Shown one piece after another: positions 1-7,069 of a stretch of 64,000 nt of DNA. Location: NCBI GenBank assembly GCA_017557625.1, contig JAFYYG010000058.1:19297-83296 (forward strand), read 5' to 3'. How positions within the stretch are numbered: the first letter of the stretch is position 1; every line of letters begins with the position of its first letter. The notes under the pieces are model-generated. The model did not search any database, was not told the DNA's origin, and was given only the letters and a program-made list of their open reading frames with translations. Position numbers and translations under genes: made by a program. This DNA comes from Muribaculaceae bacterium. GTDB lineage: Bacteria; Bacteroidota; Bacteroidia; Bacteroidales; Muribaculaceae.

Positions 1-589
1 AATTGGGATTAAGTTTTAACAAATTGTGTATCATATAGACCCGACGGTTCACTTTAATGAACATAGACTTGCAAGACGGGGTAAACGCAAATTCCTCGCC
101 ATAAAGGTAGTTCACCGAGTAGCCCGATTTCTTAAACTCACGCAATGCCACATCCACTATGTCCTTGTTGCGTTCCCAGTCGATGGTACCCACAAGGATG
201 TCACATTCCACCTCCTCGCCGGTAAAGGAGTGACATTCCACCAAAATCGATTCCTCGTTGATGCAACTTTTGAGCTTCTCGTTGTGCTCGCGGTGGAGGT
301 CGAGCAACGCGGCGCGCTCGGAGACGGTCAGTTCGTTGCGGTTGTAACCATCTTGTGCTGTACAGATGATTGACTCCTCGTCATTGCCGGTGACATCGCA
401 AACGAGGCGTGAATAGGGAAACACCACCTCTTGCACTGCTGGATTGTGGCTGTAGAAAAGGAAATCGGTGTACCAGTCGGTGACACGTCGCACTACCTTG
501 TTGATGAAGTGCGGATTGCATGGCCACTTGCCCTTGTCAAAGATGCAGCAAGTGGAGCTGTGCGGAATGTTTAAAACGATGTTCCTCAT
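1..589 (-). CDS. N-formylglutamate amidohydrolase-like protein (partial)
   Basis: The reverse strand is open from an ATG at 589 to the left edge, so about 196 N-terminal residues are visible and the C-terminus lies outside the window. The protein opens with NIPHSST, which resembles the metal-binding HPHS start of N-formylglutamate amidohydrolases. It also has a conserved-looking block VECHSFTG followed by a DILVGTIDW stretch, as in that family, which hydrolyses N-formyl-L-glutamate or similar formyl/acyl amino acids in the cytoplasm. The start is 15 bp after the stop of the small membrane protein gene upstream, so it is probably the last gene of a three-gene leftward operon. The family call rests on motifs recognised by eye, and the substrate is unknown. 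Confidence 0.6.
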   Translation of the reverse strand, partial: MRNIVLNIPHSSTCCIFDKGKWPCNPHFINKVVRRVTDWYTDFLFYSHNPAVQEVVFPYSRLVCDVTGNDEESIICTAQDGYNRNELTVSERAALLDLHREHNEKLKSCINEESILVECHSFTGEEVECDILVGTIDWERNKDIVDVALREFKKSGYSVNYLYGEEFAFTPSCKSMFIKVNRRVYMIHNLLKLNPN

Positions 590-603
590 TACTTTTATAA
601 TGT

Positions 604-1002
604 TTAGTGGTGTTTATAAATCCCTGAATATTTCTCGCGTTTTGTCAACATGTCGTCAAGCTTTTCCATCCTGTTATACAATTCATCATTCCATTCAATA
701 TAATGAATTAGTTTTCCGTTCTTATCGTGGTCAAGCGGTATTCTTGCCAATAGGAGCAAATACTGAAACTTCTTGTGATCGCCATTGTTGTGATAGATAA
801 AATCAATTACCATATCACGGATTTCGTGTATGTCATACTTCCCGTTCTTATATTGATAAGACGCGACAATGCGCTCAATCTTCCACTCCATTCTTTTCAA
901 TTTACTCGCAAAGACCCATTGGAAGAATGTGGGTATCAACCCAAAGAAAACGTAAAAAAACAAACATACAATAACGCAAAGGCCTATAAAATAAGGGCTC
1001 AT
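604..1002 (-). CDS. Small membrane-anchored protein, unknown function
   Basis: This 132-residue protein has one strongly hydrophobic N-terminal segment at about residues 4-30. A charged soluble part follows that is rich in Lys, Asp and Tyr. The layout suggests a single-pass inner-membrane protein with a cytoplasmic or periplasmic tail of about 100 residues. No family is recognised. It starts 2 bp after the stop of the 265-residue gene upstream and ends 15 bp before the amidohydrolase-like gene, which supports co-transcription and makes it likely to be a real gene. Two rightward frames over the same bases lack such context and look like shadows. Confidence 0.6.
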   Translation of the reverse strand: MSPYFIGLCVIVCLFFYVFFGLIPTFFQWVFASKLKRMEWKIERIVASYQYKNGKYDIHEIRDMVIDFIYHNNGDHKKFQYLLLLARIPLDHDKNGKLIHYIEWNDELYNRMEKLDDMLTKREKYSGIYKHH

Positions 1003-1004
1003 AA

Positions 1005-1802
1005 CTATTCTTTATTAATGTAACGTTCAATCACACTGGAACTTATATATTCCTCACCAGAAGAAGTCTCGCGCAGGCGATGGCACTCGCCGTTATCTTC
1101 GCTACGCAAGATGTCAAGCAACTGCTGCAAGGAATAGCACTGATACTCGTGTTTGGCGGCGGTGTAACGCTTGTTCACCTTCATGAAAGATGTCCAATAA
1201 TTCTTGAATGTCATCACTTTCACTCCCCGGCTCACACCGTTCTCCAGCACCTCACTGCATGAGTTCATCCCGCTCAAAGGACTACCTGCAAGGTGGTAGA
1301 CAAGGCTTCGCTCACCGTCCTCGCTGGTGCGCATGGCACCGTCGCATGATGCCCACCACTCAAGATACACACCTACTGTTGGATTCCTGAATCCACTGGT
1401 GCCTGTGTAGGCGAGACCGCTCTGTATCGCCACGGGAGTGAGGAACATTAGACTGTCGCTGAGGATGCGCTCGCGATGCGCAAGAAGGTAAAAAGCATTG
1501 TCAAGAAACAGTTTTTTGAGCTGCTTCTCTTCCTCGTCGGTTTGCTTTATTGGCTCCGGTTGCTTCCCCACTGCGAGGTATTGCCCCGTGGTGTCGAGCT
1601 GCATCTCATCGGGAACGAATTCTCCCTTTGCAGTCTCTTTTGGATAGCATTCAAGCTCTCTTCCGTCCATGAGGATGATTTTGCCCTGTGGATGCTGTGG
1701 ATCGGCAAACTGAGTGAGGTTGTTGCCAGTGCTGTCGATGTAACCCGACTGATGCTGATTTATTATGGCCTCGTTGTTCATTGCTATAAAGTTATTTATC
1801 AT
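1005..1802 (-). CDS. Conserved-looking protein of unknown function, 265 aa
   Basis: This is a soluble-looking protein with no signal peptide or membrane segment. The first 80 residues are polar and Gln/Asn rich. A middle section (about residues 110-200) contains several aromatic and Cys residues, including WWASCDGA. The C-terminus is charged. I do not recognise a family. An alternative start is the second Met at residue 8. It is the first gene of a tight leftward operon with a small membrane protein and an amidohydrolase-like gene. The 369-bp region upstream has a large inverted repeat that would lie in its leader. Function is unknown. Confidence 0.6.
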   Translation of the reverse strand: MINNFIAMNNEAIINQHQSGYIDSTGNNLTQFADPQHPQGKIILMDGRELECYPKETAKGEFVPDEMQLDTTGQYLAVGKQPEPIKQTDEEEKQLKKLFLDNAFYLLAHRERILSDSLMFLTPVAIQSGLAYTGTSGFRNPTVGVYLEWWASCDGAMRTSEDGERSLVYHLAGSPLSGMNSCSEVLENGVSRGVKVMTFKNYWTSFMKVNKRYTAAKHEYQCYSLQQLLDILRSEDNGECHRLRETSSGEEYISSSVIERYINKE

Positions 1803-1815
1803 TCAACTAATCAAA

Positions 1816-1889
1816 GGTGGTAGCCCTCGCAAGGTCAAACGGCCCATATACATTCCCTTGCCTTGCCCCGCGAGGGCTGCTGCTACACC
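1816..1889. repeat. Large inverted repeat upstream of the 265-aa gene
   Basis: The arms AGCCCTCGC (1822-1830) and GCGAGGGCT (1870-1878) are perfectly complementary. The outer bases GGTGGT/CTACACC extend the pairing imperfectly. The loop is about 39 bases. The repeat sits 14 bp before the start codon of the leftward gene, so in RNA it could form a leader hairpin; as DNA it resembles a mobile REP-like palindrome. No T-run follows it, so it does not look like a terminator. Confidence 0.5.
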
Positions 1890-2171
1890 TTCTCAATTTA
1901 CTAACAATCTAAAAAACATTCCTTTTCAGTTGAAAACAAACAAGTTACTAACCTTTAAAACATTTAAACTATGGCTTTTTGTTTTTATCTTTAAGCTGAG
2001 AGGATGTTGCAAAACTCGGATTTAAATATAAACAACTGAATTATCTGATTTTTCTGATTCCCCAAAATCTTAATTGACAGAAAAATAACTTTTTGCAAAA
2101 ATTCAGATTTATCAGAAAAATCAGTTGTTTTTTAGTTATGCAACAGCCTCTCCCTACAAACTCCCCTTGTT
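1890..2171. other. AT-rich intergenic region
   Basis: This stretch separates the AAA+ ATPase stop from the operon to its left. It is AT rich. The words ACAACTGA..TCTGATTTTTCTGAT near 2032-2058 and AATCAGTTGTT near 2120-2130 are partly complementary, giving a loose inverted repeat. I see no convincing ORF or promoter box in it. Confidence 0.4.
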
Positions 2172-3929
2172 TTAGAATCCCACTCGCCGCATTTTGGTGT
2201 TGGAGTCTTGTATCAACTCGTTGTCGCAGAATTCAAACAGTGCCTCCATACGGTTGCCCTCGTTGTCGCCGTAGAGGATATTGTTGATGGAGAACTTGCG
2301 CGCCACATTCTCTATTTGTCCCCCGCTGAACTCGTAACTGCTCGCCAGTTGCTCCACCTCGTCGTGGGTGAGCTCGGGTATCATATTGTGCCAAATGTGC
2401 TCACGCGCCTCAGCGCCGGGTCGCTCAAAACGAATCTTGTACAAGAATCGGCGCTCAAAAGCCGAGTCAAGGTTCTCGGTGAGGTTGGTTGTGGCAATCA
2501 ATATGCCTTCAAGGTTCTCCATTTCTTGCAAGATTATGTTCTGCATAGTGTTGAGCATTTGATCGACCGAGTGGCTGACCTTGGTCAATCGCTTGCCAAA
2601 GATGGAGTCGGCCTCATTGAAGAGCAGAATGGGCGCCACCTTTGAACGCTTGACGAGGTCACGGTACTTGTCGAAGACCGCCTTGGTGTTCTTCTCGCTC
2701 TCCCCTACCCACTTGTCCTTGAGTTTTGGCACGTCAACGAGCATAATGTCACGCCCCGTGAGTCGTGCGAGCTGATTCACCGTCTCGGTCTTGCCCGTGC
2801 CAGGACTGCCATAGAACAAGCAAGTGAATGCGCTGCGGAAGTTGTGTTCCCTCATTCGCTCGAGAATACCCTTGTAGTTCTCTTGGTCAAAAAACTTGGT
2901 CAACTCGCCAACTTGCTTGGAGACCTCGCTGTCGTAGTACAGCTCCTTGGGCTTTATAGTGGTGTAAGGTATCACGCCACTGAGCGTCTCGTTACCGTTG
3001 CCAACCTCCACCTCTTGAAGCAGACGCTCACGAGCACTCTTGGTGAGAGCTATCACCTCGGTGTTGACAATGCCGTTGCTGTTGCCGTACTCTACGAGTC
3101 CCTTCAGCATTAGTTCGTGAGTGCCGTTGCGGATTTCGCGCTTCCACTGATTGAATTGGGCTGGATTAGCTGCACAAATCCACAGCACGCTAAGCTTCAC
3201 CTCTTCACGGTCTTCGGTCAAGAGGGCGTCGCACAATGCGAGCAGCAAGAGTTGGCTCGAAACGGTGACCTTCATTTTTTTGAGTTCCTTCACGAGCACG
3301 CATTTCTTGTTGTCTTTGAGCAAGTATTGTATCTCCTCGGCAAGCTCTTCGTTGTCAATGTCGTGTTCAAAGGCTGAGCAGAAGTGCTTGTGGCAGCAAG
3401 AGAGCAGTTCGCCAGAATCAAGACCAGTGGTGGATTCATGCTTGAAATCCTTGTTGCGAGCAAGCTGAATGAGCACTTTGGTAGGCACTGAGAAGCTGAT
3501 TCCTCTGAAGTTATCCTCTATCTTAATAAGGTGTAGGCGCTCGAGTTTCTTGAACTCCGAGAGAAGCGACAACGCTTGCGCAGTGCTGATCGACAGTTTG
3601 TCGGTCAAATTCGAAATTGACACGTCCTCGCCTTGATTAACACACACCGACAGCAGAACAGCTTGCAGCTCACTGATTCCCACTCGCTTCGCCAGGTACT
3701 CCAACTCGGGTTTCGCCGCCTTGAATTCCTTCTTGTCAAGTCCGCTGTCCTCGGCGACCATATCAATGCGCTCAATGGCTTGCAGCAGCGACGTGGGCGC
3801 TGGACTGAAACCAGTGATACGCAGCTTCTCCTCACCTTCCTTATCGGCATTCAACATCTCCATATCAATCACACTCTTCTCTACGGTTTTAATGTCTTCC
3901 ACTTTGTTGTTCTTCTTTTCTTTTCTCAT
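2172..3929 (-). CDS. AAA+ ATPase with N-terminal helical/winged-helix region
   Basis: This 585-residue protein has a C-terminal AAA+ module of the classic (FtsH/Cdc48-like) type. Walker A is GSPGTGKT at residues 374-381, the Walker B region is ILLFNEAD at 434-441, and a likely arginine-finger segment has paired Arg residues (FERRF) about 60 residues later. The Walker B acidic pair reads Asn-Glu instead of the usual Asp-Glu. The first 300 residues are helical, with a possible winged-helix part at about 85-140 (GISELQAVLLS; SISTAQALSLLSEFKKLERL). It has no protease domain, signal peptide or membrane segment, so it probably acts as a cytoplasmic remodelling ATPase on an unknown partner. Neighbouring genes are uncharacterised. 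Confidence 0.8.
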   Translation of the reverse strand: MRKEKKNNKVEDIKTVEKSVIDMEMLNADKEGEEKLRITGFSPAPTSLLQAIERIDMVAEDSGLDKKEFKAAKPELEYLAKRVGISELQAVLLSVCVNQGEDVSISNLTDKLSISTAQALSLLSEFKKLERLHLIKIEDNFRGISFSVPTKVLIQLARNKDFKHESTTGLDSGELLSCCHKHFCSAFEHDIDNEELAEEIQYLLKDNKKCVLVKELKKMKVTVSSQLLLLALCDALLTEDREEVKLSVLWICAANPAQFNQWKREIRNGTHELMLKGLVEYGNSNGIVNTEVIALTKSARERLLQEVEVGNGNETLSGVIPYTTIKPKELYYDSEVSKQVGELTKFFDQENYKGILERMREHNFRSAFTCLFYGSPGTGKTETVNQLARLTGRDIMLVDVPKLKDKWVGESEKNTKAVFDKYRDLVKRSKVAPILLFNEADSIFGKRLTKVSHSVDQMLNTMQNIILQEMENLEGILIATTNLTENLDSAFERRFLYKIRFERPGAEAREHIWHNMIPELTHDEVEQLASSYEFSGGQIENVARKFSINNILYGDNEGNRMEALFEFCDNELIQDSNTKMRRVGF

Positions 3930-4000
3930 TCTACTTAAGTTTTTAATTACCGATAACTCAATTACTTAATCACAAAAAAACATTCTCAAAAACACTCAAA

Positions 4001-4049
4001 CGGTGTGGTACCCTAGGGTGGCAGACCACCACCCTAGGAAATAGCACCG
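4001..4049. repeat. Perfect 10-bp stem-loop, REP-like
   Basis: The arms CCTAGGGTGG (4012-4021) and CCACCCTAGG (4029-4038) pair perfectly around a 7-base loop. CGGTG (4001-4005) and CACCG (4045-4049) extend the structure past a symmetric internal loop. It lies between the acidic-protein gene (stop at 4095) and the start of the AAA+ gene (3929). It has no T-tract on either strand, so it looks more like a REP-type palindrome or a processing hairpin than a rho-independent terminator. Confidence 0.55.
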
Positions 4050-4094
4050 CCCATAAGGATAGTTTCCACAGAAACCGTAACGTTCAGCAACTGC

Positions 4095-4547
4095 TTATGC
4101 GACTTCACCTCGTGATTGTAAGGGCACAAAGTTCCCCAAAGCAAGTAAGTGTGCCCTAATAAATTCTGCGTCTTCTTGGGTGAGTTTGAATACCGTCACC
4201 TTGTAGTGGTGTGGGTTACACTCCTTCATTTTCTGAAAGCCATACTTCGTCAGAAAACCGCAGAAACGAAGAAAAGTAACTTGACTATCAAAGGTGAAAG
4301 TGCAATGTATGTCACCATTCTCACTGCTAACATAATCTAAATCTACCTCAACGTCATTGTCCAAGTCTGTACTCAGCCTATACTTCCCTTCGTCCTCCTT
4401 CTCCTCGTGAATGTCGTCGCCAATGCAGTCAAAAATGTCTTCGCAGTTTTCTTCGTCTTCGATAGTACCCACACCGCAAGGCATAATGGGGTAAAGTTCA
4501 AAATCATTACTTGAAAAATCAATGTTGTAATCTTCAATAATTAACAT
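4095..4547 (-). CDS. Small acidic protein, unknown function
   Basis: This 150-residue protein is strongly acidic in its first 80 residues, with many Asp/Glu and a few Cys. It ends in a more balanced C-terminal part that looks like a small alpha/beta fold (FTFDSQVTFLRFCGFLTKYGF). It has no signal peptide or membrane segment and no family that I recognise. The start ATG is preceded by an A-rich stretch of the kind that initiates translation in Bacteroidetes. It is upstream of the AAA+ gene on the same strand, separated by 165 bp that include a perfect stem-loop. A functional link to the ATPase is possible but not shown. Confidence 0.6.
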   Translation of the reverse strand: MLIIEDYNIDFSSNDFELYPIMPCGVGTIEDEENCEDIFDCIGDDIHEEKEDEGKYRLSTDLDNDVEVDLDYVSSENGDIHCTFTFDSQVTFLRFCGFLTKYGFQKMKECNPHHYKVTVFKLTQEDAEFIRAHLLALGNFVPLQSRGEVA

Positions 4548-4980
4548 AATGTATTAGTTTTTAAAACATTAAATATTTTTTAAACACAGAAAAGGCTTTT
4601 AGGGTCTTAAAAAAGACTCTCTTTGCGTATAAAACGGCATTTGCCGCCAGTTAAACTCAAATGAGTGGGTAACAAGGAGAAAAAATTAAACTCCTCAAGA
4701 ATTTTCTTTTGCCAATTTAAGAAAAATATTCGTAACTTCAAAATTTTTCGAGTTAACTTTTCTTAAAAGCACAAAAGTTTTTTTTACACATTTATATATA
4801 TAATATAACCGCAAATTTTTAAAGTCAACTTTCTCAATCATTGGTTTTTGCAAGATACGAAAATTATTTGACATTTCCAAATTTTTTCTGTTAAGAAATA
4901 TTAAATTCAACTTATTTTTTCTCGCATTTCCCGTCTATATATACTAAGTATATATAGATAAAGGGTGTGGGGGTAGATAG
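4548..4980. other. AT-rich noncoding region with a 12-bp palindrome
   Basis: This is a very AT-rich stretch between the acidic-protein gene and the small transcription unit to its right. The most notable structure is a perfect palindrome of 12-bp arms (4934-4945 and 4947-4958) around one base, made of alternating TA steps. This could be a binding site for a dimeric regulator or a cruciform-prone site. A leftward frame of 71 codons (4695-4910) is so Lys/Asn/Leu/Phe-biased that I take it as chance. Confidence 0.45.
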
Positions 4981-5045
4981 AAAAAAGACAGTCTCAGCTA
5001 TGTCGATGATTAGGTTTTCCAGCAAAATTGAAGGGGCACTGTCTT
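4981..5045 (-). terminator. Terminator-like stem with U-tract after small ORF
   Basis: On the reverse strand AAGACAGT (complement of 5038-5045) can pair with ACTGTCTT (complement of 4985-4992), and the second arm runs into six T residues. The loop is long, about 45 bases, and overlaps the end of the small ORF. The T-tract immediately after the ORF supports a transcript end here. Confidence 0.45.
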
Positions 5046-5146
5046 GACTTTAATAAGGACAAAAAGGATAGGCACACACGGCCGGTCGCCATATGCGCAT
5101 GGAAACTCTTCAAAAAAATTGATTTAGTGAATTTAGTTTTTATCAT
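4994..5146 (-). CDS. Putative 50-aa small protein
   Basis: An ATG at 5146 opens a 50-codon frame that ends at 4994, directly before a T-run. The peptide starts MIKTKFTKSIF and is rich in Lys, Ser, His and Arg; it has two Cys and ends NHRHS. It is not hydrophobic enough for a membrane protein. Support comes from context. A good promoter (TTTG-N19-TATCTTTG) lies about 160 bp upstream. The bases before the ATG (ACTAACTAAAAATAAACGATT) are the A-rich type used for initiation in Bacteroidetes. A terminator-like end follows. It could instead be a noncoding RNA that contains a chance frame. I know no homologue with certainty. Confidence 0.4.
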   Translation of the reverse strand: MIKTKFTKSIFLKSFHAHMATGRVCLSFLSLLKSRQCPFNFAGKPNHRHS

Positions 5147-5305
5147 AATCGTTTATTTTTAGTTAGTCGTTAATGAAAAACTCTAACTCGCGTCATTTTT
5201 TGCACCTTTGCCAACGATCACGGCTGGTTGTAAGGAACTGAATCCTTCGGAACGCAAATTAAGAAAGTTATAGATCTCTGCCTTCTCTTATCTCAAAAAG
5301 GGCCG

Positions 5306-5336
5306 CAAAGATACAGATATTATTTGAAACCACAAA
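5306..5336 (-). promoter_or_regulatory. Bacteroidetes-type promoter for the 50-aa ORF transcript
   Basis: On the reverse strand TTTG (5333-5336) is followed after exactly 19 bases by TATCTTTG (5306-5313). This matches the known Bacteroidetes -33/-7 consensus TTTG-N19-TAnnTTTG. Transcription would begin near 5299 and run left. The predicted leader of about 150 nt before the small ORF contains a hairpin-prone segment (CCGAAGGATTCAGTTCC). Confidence 0.65.
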
Positions 5337-5602
5337 AAGAAAAGAGTTAAAAAATCCAAATACCTTTATTTTTCTTTTACATCTTGTATAAAAAGGGCAT
5401 TAGAAAGCGTTTTCAATAGCATCTGATATTTACCATTACCTCATTGAGGTACTTCAGGAACATGAGTTATATGTAAAAACGGAATCGTTGAAAAAAATCT
5501 GTTTAATCTGTGGTTTATTATGGTAGCAATATTTCAGAAAAAACAGACTAATCCGTAGTTTATTTATAGAGTAAGGAGGGCATCGCTCCCCTACCCTATT
5601 TA

Positions 5603-6706
5603 TCACTCAAATAGATTGTTATACAATGTCGTAATCTTATTGTAGAAGGTGTCGTAATTAAGTTTGGTGTCAAAATCTTTTTTGGCCTGCGCTCCTAATT
5701 TCAATCTCAACTCCTTGTCGTTGCACAGCAACGTGATTGCTTCGGCAAGCTGCTCTGGATTGTTGGGCTTCACGAGGAGGCCGTTCTCGCAGTCTTCAAT
5801 ATACTCGGATTGTGCGCCGTTGTTGGTGGTGATGATGGGTTTGCCGTGCTTCATATACTCGAGGTTGCTTATGCCCTGCACCTCGGCAATGGTGGACGGC
5901 TGCACACCGAAGTCGCACTGCCTGAGATACTCGTGAACATTTCGCTGAAAACCAAGTAGTTTTACATTCGCAACAAGCCTGTTTTCAATAATAAAACTCT
6001 TGATGCGCGACACAGCTTTGGGTTGTCCCTCACCAAGCAATACAAGCCTATAGGAGTCTCGGTCTATTAGTGTCAACGCCTTAAGCAGCACGTCAACGCC
6101 CTTGTCGCGGTTCAAGCGGCTATGAAACATTATCAATGCTTGGTCATCACGCATATCAAGTTTTTTTCTTAAATCGGGCACATGGGCCTGTGCGCTTGTA
6201 TCGGTGTTGAGCACACTCTCGGGAATTACCTGCGACTGTTGCTTCTTGATGCGTGGCGCATGCATGGCGAAGTAGTCGTAGGCAAACTGCGACACAAATA
6301 CATACTGATCGATGCTGCGGTAAATTTTCTTTGACACATAGTTGAGCGTGGGCCTCTTTAGACCGTGAGGTGTGAACACTACCTTAGTGTTGGGGTTGTC
6401 GCTGATGATGCGTGCCATCACCGCCGTGAGCGCGTCACGATAGGAATGGACATGCACGATGTTCTTGCCTTTCTTCAGCATTCTCGCTAGACGCACGGGG
6501 CTGTCGAAGTCCCTGATGCCCTTCAGCGGCAAGATAGAGACGGGAATGTCCATTTTCTGGAACTGCTCTATGATGTCATCGTGCTTGGCACTTACTACCT
6601 CGACATAGAAATTCGGATCGTGACGCATGTGGGCCACCAAGTCGCTGGCATATCTCTCTGCCCCACCCCAAGCCTTGTTTGAAACTATGTGGAAAACATT
6701 AATCAT
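5603..6706 (-). CDS. Glycosyltransferase family 4
   Basis: This 367-residue protein has the two-domain GT-B layout of family 4 sugar transferases. The N-terminal acceptor domain starts with VSNKAWGGAERYASDLV, including the GGAE loop. The C-terminal nucleotide-sugar domain has HSRLNRDKG near residue 205 and the E-x7-E donor-binding motif in EVQGISNLEYMKHGKP near residue 290. It has no signal peptide and should act at the cytoplasmic face of the inner membrane in polysaccharide, lipopolysaccharide or glycoprotein glycan synthesis; donor and acceptor cannot be told. It stands alone, with noncoding DNA on both sides. A variant -7 box (TATCTTCG, 6741-6748 on the reverse strand) lies about 35 bp before the start. 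Confidence 0.85.
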   Translation of the reverse strand: MINVFHIVSNKAWGGAERYASDLVAHMRHDPNFYVEVVSAKHDDIIEQFQKMDIPVSILPLKGIRDFDSPVRLARMLKKGKNIVHVHSYRDALTAVMARIISDNPNTKVVFTPHGLKRPTLNYVSKKIYRSIDQYVFVSQFAYDYFAMHAPRIKKQQSQVIPESVLNTDTSAQAHVPDLRKKLDMRDDQALIMFHSRLNRDKGVDVLLKALTLIDRDSYRLVLLGEGQPKAVSRIKSFIIENRLVANVKLLGFQRNVHEYLRQCDFGVQPSTIAEVQGISNLEYMKHGKPIITTNNGAQSEYIEDCENGLLVKPNNPEQLAEAITLLCNDKELRLKLGAQAKKDFDTKLNYDTFYNKITTLYNNLFE

Positions 6707-7069
6707 GGAAACTGTTTTTTGGTCTTATAAAAAATTTTCACGAAGATAGCAATTATTTCTCAATTTATAAAATTTCAACGAACTTTTCTGAAAATCTTAC
6801 TAAAAATAAGCGGTTCAGAGTCGTATATTTGCCCGAAAACAAATATGAAAGAGCAAAAAATGAAGATAAAAAACGATAAACAACTCCCCTTTAAGGTTTA
6901 ATAGGCTGGTAAACATCTATTTACAAAGAATTTTGCACATTTCAGAAAAAAGACCAGAAAAATGGAAAAACACACCACTCCCCCACTTTGAACTGAAAAT
7001 AGAGAACAGAGAACTGAAAACTGAGAAGTGAAAACTGAGAAGTGAAAACTGAGAACTGAGAACTCTGAA
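6707..7069. other. Intergenic region with low-complexity repeats
   Basis: The left half is AT rich and holds the probable glycosyltransferase promoter. A rightward -7-like box TATATTTG (6824-6831) is followed by an 18-codon frame (6845-6901) with no other support. The right end (about 6990-7075) is a degenerate repeat of words like GAGAACTGA / GAAAACTGAGAAGT, of the kind found at many gene junctions in this window. It ends in the uvrC stop region. Confidence 0.4.

Noticed and set aside
4695-4910. 71-codon leftward frame
   Set aside because: It lies in very AT-rich DNA, has a biased Lys/Asn/Leu/Phe composition, and has no promoter, initiation site or neighbour support.
6845-6901. 18-codon ORF after a TATATTTG box
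   Set aside because: The -33 element is missing, the peptide is all Lys/Asn-type, and there is no terminator; chance is more likely.
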